DNA of 42,369 nucleotides, taken from Bacteroidia bacterium (GTDB lineage Bacteria; Bacteroidota; Bacteroidia; JANWVE01). A program made the position numbers and the translations under genes. The DNA is taken from assembly GCA_025057675.1 (NCBI GenBank), contig JANWVE010000002.1, forward strand, positions 2,457 through 44,825, given 5' to 3'. Shown piece by piece: positions 17,882 to 25,882 of the stretch (positions are counted from its first letter, which is position 1; every line of letters starts with the position of its first letter). The notes below the pieces were generated by a model. The model did not search any database. It saw only the letters and a program-made list of their open reading frames with translations, and was not told the origin of the DNA.

Positions 17882-18331
17882 TTATGGCAAGCGATTAAGG
17901 CTATCTAAGGACCTAAAAAATTTTGCTCTTGTTTCAGGGTCATAATTTTTAATCTCTTCTGCAATTTTTTTATTATATGCGGACATTACTTGTGTCATAT
18001 CCACACCGAGGAGATGCGCTTGTGGGTCATTATTTTGGGAAGCTTCCATTTGTATTTCTTTATTTTTACGCCGAGCTTCCGCTAAATCCTGCACGAGTAA
18101 TTGCCAGTTGCCATCGTAGGTAGCACGGGGCATGTAATGTTGTAAAGATATTTGTGATTGTTGTAGCAAGGGTATTCGGTTTAATCCTCTTTCAACACTA
18201 TCTTTATGAGTAAGTTTGACCTGCTTTTGGGTTTGTTTTTCATTTTGGCAACTTATCATTGTTATGAGAAAAATCAGACAGGCAAAAAAAGTGAATGGAT
18301 TACGTGTATATTGGGTTGGTTTTGCTTTCAT
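17882..18331 (-). CDS. Hypothetical lipoprotein
   Basis: I do not recognise this 149-residue protein. It has a basic start, a hydrophobic stretch (FTFFACLIFLITMISC) ending in a lipobox with Cys at about 28, then a Gln/Lys-rich spacer and a mostly helical, highly charged C-terminal part. It is probably a lipid-anchored periplasmic or outer-membrane-facing protein. Its start lies 26 nt downstream of the mature 3' end of tRNA-Arg on the same strand, and no separate promoter box is visible. It may therefore be expressed by read-through from the tRNA promoter. lon is downstream. Confidence 0.75.
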   Translation of the reverse strand: MKAKPTQYTRNPFTFFACLIFLITMISCQNEKQTQKQVKLTHKDSVERGLNRIPLLQQSQISLQHYMPRATYDGNWQLLVQDLAEARRKNKEIQMEASQNNDPQAHLLGVDMTQVMSAYNKKIAEEIKNYDPETRAKFFRSLDSLNRLP

Positions 18332-18357
18332 TGGTTACTGTACTTCCTACTTTTTTG

Positions 18358-18429
18358 TAGCACCAGCAAGACTCGAACTTGCATCAAAGGCTCCGGAAAC
18401 CTCTATTCTATCCATTGAACTATGGTGCC
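18358..18429 (-). tRNA. tRNA-Arg (anticodon CCG)
   Basis: The 72 nt fold into a complete cloverleaf: acceptor GGCACCA/TGGTGCT (first pair G-U), D stem GTTC/GAAT with loop AATGGATA, anticodon stem GAGGT/GCCTT with loop TTCCGGA (anticodon CCG), variable loop TGAT, T stem GCAAG/CTTGC with loop TTCGAGT, and discriminator A. CCA is not encoded. It reads CGG codons. A near-perfect Bacteroidota promoter starts just upstream. The box ends 6 nt before the mature 5' end, so the 5' leader is at most a few nucleotides. Confidence 0.96.
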
Positions 18430-18435
18430 ATGCTG

Positions 18436-18466
18436 CAAATTTACATTTTTTGACAGAAATATCAAA
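18436..18466 (-). promoter_or_regulatory. Promoter of tRNA-Arg (TTTG - 19 bp - TAAATTTG)
   Basis: Minus-strand -33 TTTG (18463-18466) and -7 TAAATTTG (18436-18443) are separated by 19 bp, matching the Bacteroidota primary-sigma consensus exactly. It is a useful ruler: transcription must begin within 6 nt of the -7 box to include the tRNA 5' end. Confidence 0.8.
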
Positions 18467-18497
18467 AGTATATTATTGTGTTTTTTGTATTAAAAGA

Positions 18498-19103
18498 TTT
18501 TTTGGGCGTGTCCTTGCCTGCGTTTCGCTGCGCTCATGCAGGCAAGGTCGGCGTGCTATGGGCTAACGGTGCTGCGCCCCACCCGCCCACCCCCTGGGTA
18601 AGAGCAAAAGTGTATGCGGGGGCTTCGCACCAAGCCTCACGGCTTGCCCTCCGCATGCCTCACGCAAGCAGCACGCAGACTAACTCCACTTACATAAACT
18701 TTTACCTTGTAAATAACTGAAAACAAACACAAAACAAGGTAAAAGTACATTTTAACCTTGTAAACATTTGAAAATGACTGAAAAACAAGGTAAAGATTAT
18801 TTAATCAAGGTTAAAAAATCTTGTAAAGTCCATATATTCAAGGTTTAGTCTTGTACATCCTTGAAAATCAATACAAAACAAGGTAAAATGAACGCGATTC
18901 AGCAAAGGTAAAAAAATTTAATTTTGTAAATAGTTGATAATCAACCTTAAACAAGGTAAAGCAAAGATATGTATAAAAACAAGGTAAAACATCCAAATAC
19001 TGTGTGCGTGAGGCATGCGGAGGGTGCGTAAGCAGTGCGCAGCACCGAAGCGATAGCGCAGCCCGCAGCACGCCGACCCGAGCATTAGCGAGGGACACGC
19101 CCA
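18498..19103 (+). repeat. Composite intergenic element, copy 9 (B end - core - A end)
   Basis: Full copy with a forward core (AAAGTCCATATATTCAAGG). The B-end tip stem is the variant CTTGCCTGC/GCAGGCAAG (18513-18521/18538-18546), and the inner hairpin is CAAGCC-TCAC-GGCTTG. The A end has TGC-GTAA-GCA and a tip changed by a small substitution (GAGCATTAGCGAGGG). It lies between the divergently placed tRNA-Arg and the nicotinamidase-like gene. Confidence 0.95.
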
Positions 19104-19172
19104 TATTAATTTTATTATTTATTATCAATCATCTAATATTGCTATCTTAAAACCTTTTTCTATATTCGTGGC

Positions 19173-19964
19173 GTGAAAAAAACACATGCTTTTTTAATCA
19201 TAGACGCACAATTTGATTTTTGCGATCCTGAAGGCAGTTTGTATGTCCCTGGGGCAGAGCAAGATGTTGAAAAAATCAGCCGTTTTATTCTCAACCATGC
19301 AAGCAAGATTGACCACATTTGCTTAACCATGGACGCCCATCCTGTTAATGACATATCTCACCCTTCGTTTTGGCAGGATGTACAAGGTAATCCGCCTGCG
19401 CCCTTTACTCAAATTTCTTTACAAGATATAGAACAAGGCACCTGGCGACCTCGTTATTTTGTGTCCGAAGTCAGGGAATATCTTCAAAAATTGGAGGCGC
19501 AAAAAGAATTTCCCCATACCATTTGGCCAGAGCATTGTTTGATGGGTCATCACGGTAGCAGTATAGCACAGCCCCTAATGAATGCTGTAACCCGATGGTC
19601 AAGAAGTACAGGAAGGTATTACCAAGTAGTAAGCAAAGGAACTTATCCACTTACAGAACATTTTGGTATTTTCATTGCCCAAATCCCCTATCCTGATAGA
19701 CCCGAAACACAATTAAACCAACCTTTGATTGATACTTTGATGCAATTTGAATATGTATACTTGTGCGGAGAAGCTAAGTCTCATTGTGTAGCAAATAGTC
19801 TCAAACAGGCAATGATATATGCCCCTGAGTTAGCTAAAAAAATGGTGGTTTTAGAAGATTGTATGTCTGATGTCCCCAATTTAGCCCATCTTGGAGAGCC
19901 AATTTATGACAAAGCTAAAGATATGGGCGTTGTATTTGCTAAAATTGAGGAGATAAGTCTTTGA
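19173..19964 (+). CDS. Nicotinamidase-like cysteine hydrolase (isochorismatase fold)
   Basis: The 263 residues form an isochorismatase-like hydrolase with the full catalytic triad: Asp11 (LIIDAQFDF), Lys155 (VVSKGTYP) and Cys205 (KSHCVANS). Metal-site residues resemble nicotinamidases: Asp54 and His56 in TMDAHP, and His63 in ISHPSF. The WPEHC motif also points to the PncA/Pnc1 group, which converts nicotinamide to nicotinate for NAD salvage. The length is nearer to the long Pnc1-type than to the 190-210-residue bacterial PncA. Another amidase substrate cannot be excluded. The start is GTG; no upstream in-frame ATG exists. Only 7 nt separate its stop codon from repeat copy 10. Confidence 0.85.
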   Translation: MKKTHAFLIIDAQFDFCDPEGSLYVPGAEQDVEKISRFILNHASKIDHICLTMDAHPVNDISHPSFWQDVQGNPPAPFTQISLQDIEQGTWRPRYFVSEVREYLQKLEAQKEFPHTIWPEHCLMGHHGSSIAQPLMNAVTRWSRSTGRYYQVVSKGTYPLTEHFGIFIAQIPYPDRPETQLNQPLIDTLMQFEYVYLCGEAKSHCVANSLKQAMIYAPELAKKMVVLEDCMSDVPNLAHLGEPIYDKAKDMGVVFAKIEEISL

Positions 19965-19971
19965 TATTTTA

Positions 19972-20524
19972 TTTTTTTGGGCGTGTCCTTGTGGGCGTTA
20001 TGCTGCGCGTATGCCCACAAGGTCGGCGTGCTACGGGCTAACGGTGCTGCGCCCCACCCGCCCACCCCCTGGTCAAGAGTAAAAGCGTGGGCGAGGGGCT
20101 TCGCACTGCTCACGCACCCTCCGCATGCCTCACGCAAGGACCTTTGCAGATTAGCGGAGTCTATTTATTCAAAGATTTACTTTGCAAGTACCTCAAGATG
20201 AATACTAAACGAGGTAAAAATATACTTTTTACTTTGTAATTCATGGAAAAATCAATTCAAAATAAGGTAAAGTTTGCCTATTCAGTATGAAAAGGTTATC
20301 AAAAGTTGATATATTCAAGGTTTAACCTTGTAAGTACGTAATAATGAGCATCAAGTAAGGTAAAGCAAGAGTATGTATAAAAATAAGATAAAACATTGAA
20401 AAGCTGCTTGCGTGAGGGATACGGAGCATGCCGTTAGGCAGTGCGAAGCGCAGCGTAGCACCGAAGCGATAGCGTGGTGCGCAGTAGCCCGACCCGAAGC
20501 GCAGCGAGGGACACGCCCAAAAAA
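19972..20524 (+). repeat. Composite intergenic element, copy 10 (B end - short core - C end)
   Basis: Forward copy with a shortened core: one dyad after the central motif AAAGTTGATATATTCAAGG is missing. The left B end has tip stem CTTGTGGGC/GCCCACAAG and the inner hairpin TGC-TCAC-GCA rather than the usual B hairpin, so inner parts of the ends have been exchanged. The right C end has TGCC-GTTA-GGCA. It begins 7 nt after the stop of the preceding gene. Confidence 0.94.
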
Positions 20525-20579
20525 TTATTAAAAGTAAAATAAACTTAATACATAATTACAGTACAAAAAAAGAAAAAAG

Positions 20580-20587
20580 TATATTTG
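20580..20587 (+). promoter_or_regulatory. -7 promoter box (TATATTTG) of the LytTR-rsmI unit
   Basis: TATATTTGC fits TAnnTTTG and ends 28 nt before the ATG at 20616. The same TATATTTGC precedes the M61 gene. No -33 TTTG is seen. Confidence 0.5.
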
Positions 20588-20615
20588 CAAGCAAACATTA
20601 CCTTTACTCTTTGCT

Positions 20616-21644
20616 ATGGCTGCAAAAGTCTTTATCGTTGAAGATGAGTTCGCTATTGCAATGGATATAGAACTCAAACTTAGCCAGATGGGCTATAAAG
20701 TTGTTGGCACAGCAGATAATTACAAAGATTTACTCGACTTTTTATCTCATACCCCAGCTGACATACTTTTAATGGATATTCACATCAAAGGAGATAAGAA
20801 CGGCATTGATATAGCCCGAGAACTTTATCAGCGGCGGCGCATACCCATTATTTTTGTAACTGCCTTCGGCGATAGCAAAACCTTCCAAGAAGCTATGAAA
20901 ACAGAACCTTTTGGCTATCTCACCAAACCATTCAAAGACTCTGACCTACAATTTGCTATCGAAATAGCTTTACAAAAATACAAGGAACTCCACCAACAAG
21001 AGAACTACAAATCTATCCTTAACCTGTACTTTGATAAAGGTATAGTCATTTTTGATAATGACCTCAATATCCTCTACTATAACTCAAACGCACTTAAATT
21101 GCTTAAAAAACAGAACTTAAACGAAAAAAAGATTACAGCTTACATTCCTGATGTTCTTTCTTTTATCAACAAAGCAGAGCCTTCTGTTTATGATACAGAA
21201 GACAAAACTAAAATATACGTTTGTCAAATGCCGAATGATGAGCATAAATACGTTCTTTTTTTAGAACAAGAACAAAGTCTTTCTAATTTTGAAACTGAAA
21301 ATACCAGCCCCCATGACACACGCTTAAACATAGATGACCTCTTTTTTGTAAGAGATAGAGGGCGTATGATAAGTGTCAAGATAAAGGATATTCTATTCTT
21401 GGAAGCATTTGATAACTATACAACCATAGTTTTAGATGAGAAAAGAGTTCTTGCCAGCGCTTTACTCAAACGTTTTGCTGATATTTTACCTTATCCTCAA
21501 TTTTGTAGAGTACATCGGTCTTATATTGTTGCCATAGATAAAATTACTAAAATTGAAGACGGACATATATACATTCAAAATCATAGCATTCCAATAGGTA
21601 AAAACTATAAAGATGACCTTACTAAATTGGTCAAAGTGATTTAG
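20616..21644 (+). CDS. LytTR-family two-component response regulator
   Basis: DNA-binding response regulator of 342 residues. The receiver domain (1-120) has the acidic pair Glu9/Asp10, the phospho-acceptor Asp54 (LLMDIHIKG), the conserved Thr in FVTAFG and the Lys in YLTKPF. A middle segment (about 135-220) resembles a degenerate PAS domain (IVIFDNDLNILYYNSNALKL). The C-terminal LytTR domain (about 240-340) holds LFLEAFDNYTTIVL and RVHRSYIVAIDKI. The receiver-PAS-LytTR arrangement is unusual compared with the simple 230-250-residue LytR/AgrA type. No histidine kinase gene is adjacent, so the partner is encoded elsewhere. rsmI begins 6 nt after its stop, indicating co-transcription. Confidence 0.9.
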   Translation: MAAKVFIVEDEFAIAMDIELKLSQMGYKVVGTADNYKDLLDFLSHTPADILLMDIHIKGDKNGIDIARELYQRRRIPIIFVTAFGDSKTFQEAMKTEPFGYLTKPFKDSDLQFAIEIALQKYKELHQQENYKSILNLYFDKGIVIFDNDLNILYYNSNALKLLKKQNLNEKKITAYIPDVLSFINKAEPSVYDTEDKTKIYVCQMPNDEHKYVLFLEQEQSLSNFETENTSPHDTRLNIDDLFFVRDRGRMISVKIKDILFLEAFDNYTTIVLDEKRVLASALLKRFADILPYPQFCRVHRSYIVAIDKITKIEDGHIYIQNHSIPIGKNYKDDLTKLVKVI

Positions 21645-21650
21645 CTATTC

Positions 21651-22331
21651 ATGCATACAGCAGGTAAATTATATATTGTACCTACCCCAATAGGAAATTT
21701 GCAAGACATTACTTTGAGAGCTATATCTGTGCTTAAATCTGTGGATTATATTGCAGCAGAAGACACACGAGTTACGAGCATATTGCTCAAAACGTATGGT
21801 ATTACTACACAAATCATAAGCTATCATCAACATAATGAAGTTCATCAAACAGAGTATATTATCAAGCTTATTCAACAGGGGAAGAGTATTGCAGTAGTCA
21901 GCGATGCGGGTACACCCGGTATAAGCGACGCAGCTTACACAGTGGTTAATGCGGCTATTGAAAACAACATTACCGTGGAGACTTTACCAGGCGCAGTAGC
22001 GTTTGTTCCAGCGCTTATTAACAGTGGATTTCCAACACATAGATTTTGTTTTGAAGGTTTTCTACCCATAAAAAAAGGGCGTAAAGCGCGATGGTTAGAA
22101 TTACAAAATGAAAAGCGAACTATTATTTTGTACGAGTCTCCTCATAGGTTACTTAAAACCCTACAAGAGATAGAAATTTATTTAGGTGGTCAAGTTAAGG
22201 TGTCTATCAGCAGGGAGATTTCTAAGGTTTTTGAAGAAACTTTACGAGGTACAGTATCTAGTTTGATTCAGCATTTTGAGCGGCATACTCCTCGGGGCGA
22301 GTTTGTTATTGTTATTCATAAGGAAGGATGA
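21651..22331 (+). CDS. rsmI: 16S rRNA (cytidine-1402-2'-O)-methyltransferase
   Basis: SAM-dependent tetrapyrrole-methylase-fold enzyme that methylates the ribose of C1402 in 16S rRNA, at the P site of the small subunit. Diagnostic motifs: LYIVPTPIGNLQDITLRA at the N-terminus, AAEDTR, SDAGTPGISD, LPGAVAFVPALINSGF and YESPHRLLKTL. The 226 residues correspond to the conserved catalytic part; the short C-terminal helical extension of the E. coli protein is absent, as in other Bacteroidota. It starts 6 nt after the LytTR gene. A link between regulator and methylase is unexplained and may be only shared transcription. Confidence 0.95.
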   Translation: MHTAGKLYIVPTPIGNLQDITLRAISVLKSVDYIAAEDTRVTSILLKTYGITTQIISYHQHNEVHQTEYIIKLIQQGKSIAVVSDAGTPGISDAAYTVVNAAIENNITVETLPGAVAFVPALINSGFPTHRFCFEGFLPIKKGRKARWLELQNEKRTIILYESPHRLLKTLQEIEIYLGGQVKVSISREISKVFEETLRGTVSSLIQHFERHTPRGEFVIVIHKEG

Positions 22332-22367
22332 AATGTCATAAAAACCAAGTCTAAAAAATAATTTTAC

Positions 22368-22980
22368 TTTTTGGGCGTGTCCCTCGCTGATGCTCGGGTC
22401 GGGCTACTCCGCACTACGCTGACGCTTCGGTGCTACGCTATTGCTTCGCACTGCCTAACGGCATGCTCCGTATCCCTCACGCAGCAGCGTTTTGATGTTT
22501 TACTTTGTTTCTAAATATATCTTTGCTTTACCTTGTTTAAGGTTGATTATCAACTATTTACAAAATTAATTTTTTTACCTTTACTGAATCGCTGCTATTT
22601 TACTTTGTTTTACATTGATTTTCAAGGATGTGCAAGACTAAACCTTGAATATATGGACTTTACAAGATTTTTTAACCTTGATTAAATAATCTTTACCTTG
22701 TTTTTCAGTCATTTTCAAATGTTTACAAGGTTAAAATGTACTTTTACCTTGTTTTGTGTTTGTTTTCAGGTATTTACAAGGTAAAAGTTTATGTAAGTGG
22801 AGTTAGTCTGCGTGCTGCTTGCGTGAGGCATGCGGAGGGCAAGCCGTGAGGCTTGGTGCGAAGCCCCCGCATACGCTTTTACTCTTGCCCAGGGGGTAGG
22901 GCGCAGCACCGTTAGCCCGTAGCACGCCGACCTTGCTTGCATGAGCGCAGCGAAACGCAAGCAAGGACACGCCCAAAAAA
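22368..22980 (-). repeat. Composite intergenic element, copy 11 (C end - core - B end)
   Basis: Full copy with a reverse core (CTTGAATATATGGACTTTACA). The left end is type C (inner hairpin TGCC-TAAC-GGCA, followed by TATCCCTCACGCA). The right end is type B with tip stem CTTGCTTGC/GCAAGCAAG (22932-22940/22957-22965), a fifth version of the paired stem. The 22 nt just outside the left tip (AGTCTAAAAAATAATTTTAC) are shared with copy 14. Confidence 0.95.
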
Positions 22981-23077
22981 ATAAACTTAAAGTCTATCAA
23001 ATCCTTTATAGTTGTATTGTTGCATGTAATTTAAGCAATTTTATCAATTTTTGACATCTCAACGATGTAAATTGAAA

Positions 23078-23085
23078 TATATTTG
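23078..23085 (+). promoter_or_regulatory. -7 promoter box (TATATTTG) of the M61 peptidase gene
   Basis: TATATTTGC ends 24 nt before the ATG at 23110. A TTTG at 23050-23053 is 24 bp upstream, longer than the usual 19-21 bp, so the -33 assignment is doubtful. The box also contains the TTG that would be the alternative start, which argues against that start. Confidence 0.48.
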
Positions 23086-23109
23086 CACAACATATCCATT
23101 TACATATTT

Positions 23110-24927
23110 ATGAGTAACGTTTGGTTAAAGGTTATTTTGTGTTTCTGCTGTGTATCCTCCACCCTGTACGGTCAAGAAAAATACATTTGTAGTATCAACC
23201 TAAATGATGTACAAGACAAAAAAATTACAGTAACCGTACTAACTCCCAAGACCCCTAAAAGCAAACATGTTTTTCAGTTTCCAAAAACAGTACCCGGCAC
23301 CTACGCTAACCTCAATTATGGTAGATTCATCGGCAACTTCAAAGCTTTTGATGAGTCAAATCAACCGCTCTCTGTAATCAAAAAAGAACCTAATACCTTC
23401 ATTATATCTGGTAAAAATTTGAATAAAATCACTTATCAAGTAAGCCCTTCGTGGGATACCCCTGTAGATAAAGATGCCATTTTTGAACCCGCAGGAACTA
23501 ACTTTGAAAAAGATAAATGCTTTGTTCTCAATCACGGAGGGATTCTTGGCTATTTAGAAGGATATATGATGCTGCCTTATGAAATTAGCATCACGCACCC
23601 CGAAAGTCTTTTTGGTGCATCCGCTATGGAAGTACAACGTACTAACCCCACTACTGATGTATGGAAAGCCCCTGATTATGTTCGCTTAGTTGATAATCCT
23701 ATCATGTATTCGCCGTTAGATACGGCTATGCTCAAAGTAGGAAAAACTGATATTCTTATTTCATGCTACTCAACAGACAAGAGTATAAATGCCAAAGATC
23801 TTGTGCCTTCCATTGAACCTACTGTCAAAGCTTTACAAAGCTTTCTCAAAGTTTTACCTGTAAACAGGTATGCATTTTTATTCTACTTTGCTCCCTTATT
23901 CAGTAATAGTACGCGTACAGGTGCTTTTGGAGCCTTAGAGCATTCGTATAGTTCATTCTACTATTTGCCAGTAATGCCCATCTCTGCAGTGCTTAAACAA
24001 GTTAATGATGTAGCTTCCCATGAGTTTTTGCATATTATTACACCCCTGAATTTACATAGCAGAGAAATTCATGAATTTAATTTCGCGGATCCAAAAATGT
24101 CGCAGCATTTATGGCTTTACGAAGGCAGTACAGAGTATTATTCGCATCTTATTCAGCTTAAAGCCAACATGATTACATTAGATGATTTTTTCAGAGAAAT
24201 GAGAACTAAAATAGAAGCCGCAAGTATGATGCCCAAAGACATGAGTATGACCAAAATGAGTGCTAACGTATTAGAGGATAAATATCACAAAGCATATAGA
24301 CACGTGTATGACAAAGGTGCTTTACTTTGTTTAGGTTTAGACTTGGAAATTATACGACTCACGCAAGGAAAAATGACCCTCCGCAAAGTAATAGAACAGC
24401 TCTCTACAAAATATGGTCCTGAACGCCCCTTCGAAGATGATAATCTGTTCAAGGAAATTGTTGCAATTACTCACCCAGATGTCAAAAAATTTATTGATAA
24501 ACATATTATAGGTACAGAACCACTAGATTTTGCAGGTCTATTCAAAACTGTTGGCATAAGGTACGAAAGAGTAGGTAAAATAAAAGTAGCTTCCCTAGAA
24601 GCAAGTGGAATAGAACTAGGTATGCTGAGTAGCTCCAAAACTCAAATTACAAAGGATTGCCCTGAATATAATTTGAAGTATGGGGATTATGTAAAGTCCA
24701 TCAATAACATCGAAATTTCTATTTTTACAGCTATGACCATTGGTGAGGAAATTAAATCCAGTGTAGGAAAACCCATCAAAATTGTAGTAGAACGTGAAGG
24801 CAAAACTATTGAAATAGAAAAACCACTGAAAATTATTGAGGAAGACGCTTCACATGTGTTTATTTTAGAGGATACTCAAAATCCTGATATTCTACAATAC
24901 CGTAAAACTTGGATGACAAACGAGTAA
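23110..24927 (+). CDS. M61 family peptidase (glycyl aminopeptidase-like) with PDZ domain
   Basis: Exported zinc metallopeptidase of 605 residues. A signal peptide (MSNVWLKVILCFCCVSSTLYG) precedes the mature protein. An N-terminal beta domain is followed by a thermolysin-like catalytic domain with HEFLH (His304, Glu305, His308) and the third ligand Glu338 in LYEGSTEYYSH. The C-terminal part (about 500-585) is PDZ-like (GDYVKSINNIEISIFTAMTI). M61 enzymes prefer N-terminal Gly or Ala. The open frame continues upstream to a TTG at 23083, but that lies inside the promoter box and before the signal peptide, so the ATG at 23110 is chosen. The gene is monocistronic. Localisation is probably periplasmic. 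Confidence 0.9.
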   Translation: MSNVWLKVILCFCCVSSTLYGQEKYICSINLNDVQDKKITVTVLTPKTPKSKHVFQFPKTVPGTYANLNYGRFIGNFKAFDESNQPLSVIKKEPNTFIISGKNLNKITYQVSPSWDTPVDKDAIFEPAGTNFEKDKCFVLNHGGILGYLEGYMMLPYEISITHPESLFGASAMEVQRTNPTTDVWKAPDYVRLVDNPIMYSPLDTAMLKVGKTDILISCYSTDKSINAKDLVPSIEPTVKALQSFLKVLPVNRYAFLFYFAPLFSNSTRTGAFGALEHSYSSFYYLPVMPISAVLKQVNDVASHEFLHIITPLNLHSREIHEFNFADPKMSQHLWLYEGSTEYYSHLIQLKANMITLDDFFREMRTKIEAASMMPKDMSMTKMSANVLEDKYHKAYRHVYDKGALLCLGLDLEIIRLTQGKMTLRKVIEQLSTKYGPERPFEDDNLFKEIVAITHPDVKKFIDKHIIGTEPLDFAGLFKTVGIRYERVGKIKVASLEASGIELGMLSSSKTQITKDCPEYNLKYGDYVKSINNIEISIFTAMTIGEEIKSSVGKPIKIVVEREGKTIEIEKPLKIIEEDASHVFILEDTQNPDILQYRKTWMTNE

Positions 24928-25020
24928 GATTATAGACAATAGCTAATCAAACAAATATAAAAAACAGAAAATAACATATATACACATTATTGCTATTTTT
25001 TATGAGGAAGTAAGATTAAC

Positions 25021-25233
25021 ATGAGTTTTGGACACTAAAAGAATTTTTAAAAAGTCATAAGGTATTTAAGATATATCAGGGGACGTGGAGGATCAACCAT
25101 GGATTGGTTTTATAGGCTAAAACGATTTTTGGTTGCCAACTTTATGGGTACAAAAGTACAGTTTTTTTGTCTCTACCTTTGTTTCTACCAAAGACAACTT
25201 AAAGAATGTTATTCATATTGTCAATGGAAGTTA
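25021..25233 (+). pseudogene. Decayed IS982-family transposase fragment
   Basis: A short stretch between the M61 gene and repeat copy 12. One frame reads LKSHKVFK (about 25039-25070). After a frameshift the next reads GRGGSTMDWFYRLKRFLV, and a third gives TKDNLKNVIHIVNG up to 25232. From memory this order resembles the RIKSHKVFKG...RGKTSTGWFYGFKLHLV block of IS982 DDE transposases. At least two frameshifts and loss of both ends make it non-functional. It stops exactly where the composite element begins and does not continue on the other side. The 93 nt before it (24928-25020) show nothing recognisable. Confidence 0.45.
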
Positions 25234-25823
25234 TTTTTTTGGGCGTGTCCCTCGCTGCGCTCGGGTCGGCGTGCTACGGGCTGCGCTATCGCTTCGGTGC
25301 TGCGCTTGCGCTCCGCACTGCTGACGCACCCTCCGCATGCCTCACGCAGCAGTCTTCTGACGTTTTACCTTGTTTTTAGACATATCTTTGCTTTACCTTG
25401 TTTGATATTGATTATCAAATACTTACAAGGATAAAATTTTTTACCTTGTTTGAAGCGCTGTTATTTTACTTTATTTCTTATTCATTTTCAAGCATTTGTA
25501 AGGTTAAACCTTGAATACATGTACTATACAACCCTTTAACCCTGAATAAATAACTTTTATCTTGTTTCGCGTTCATTTTGAGTGAGTTGAGAAGTTAAGT
25601 TTTATTTTTACTTTGTTTATCATTGATTATCAAATACTTGCAAGGTTGCGTCTTCAATAAATGAGGTTAGCATACTTGCTGCTCGCGTGAGGCATGCGGA
25701 GGGCGTGCGGTAGCACGGTGCGAAGCCTCTCGCCCACTCTTTTACTCCTGACCAGGGGGTGGGGCGAAGCACCGTTAGCCCGCAGCACGCCGACCCGAGC
25801 GCAGCGAGGGACACGCCCAAAAA
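25234..25823 (-). repeat. Composite intergenic element, copy 12 (A end - core - B/A hybrid end)
   Basis: Full copy with a reverse core (CTTGAATACATGTACTATACA). The left end is type A. The right end has the B-type inner arm (hairpin CGTGC-GGTA-GCACG and a G-rich stretch) but an A-type tip (CCGACCCGAGCGCAGCGAGGG). It lies directly against the IS982-like remnant on the left and 59 nt from the glycosyltransferase stop on the right. Confidence 0.95.
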
Positions 25824-25882
25824 TTTTACTTATCAAATTATTTACTAAAATAGCCCATCTTTGCTAAAAATACAGCCACTTT

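Noticed and set aside
23083-23109. TTG at 23083 as start of the M61 peptidase.
   Set aside because: It overlaps the TATATTTG promoter box and would put nine residues before a normal signal peptide. The ATG at 23110 is preferred.
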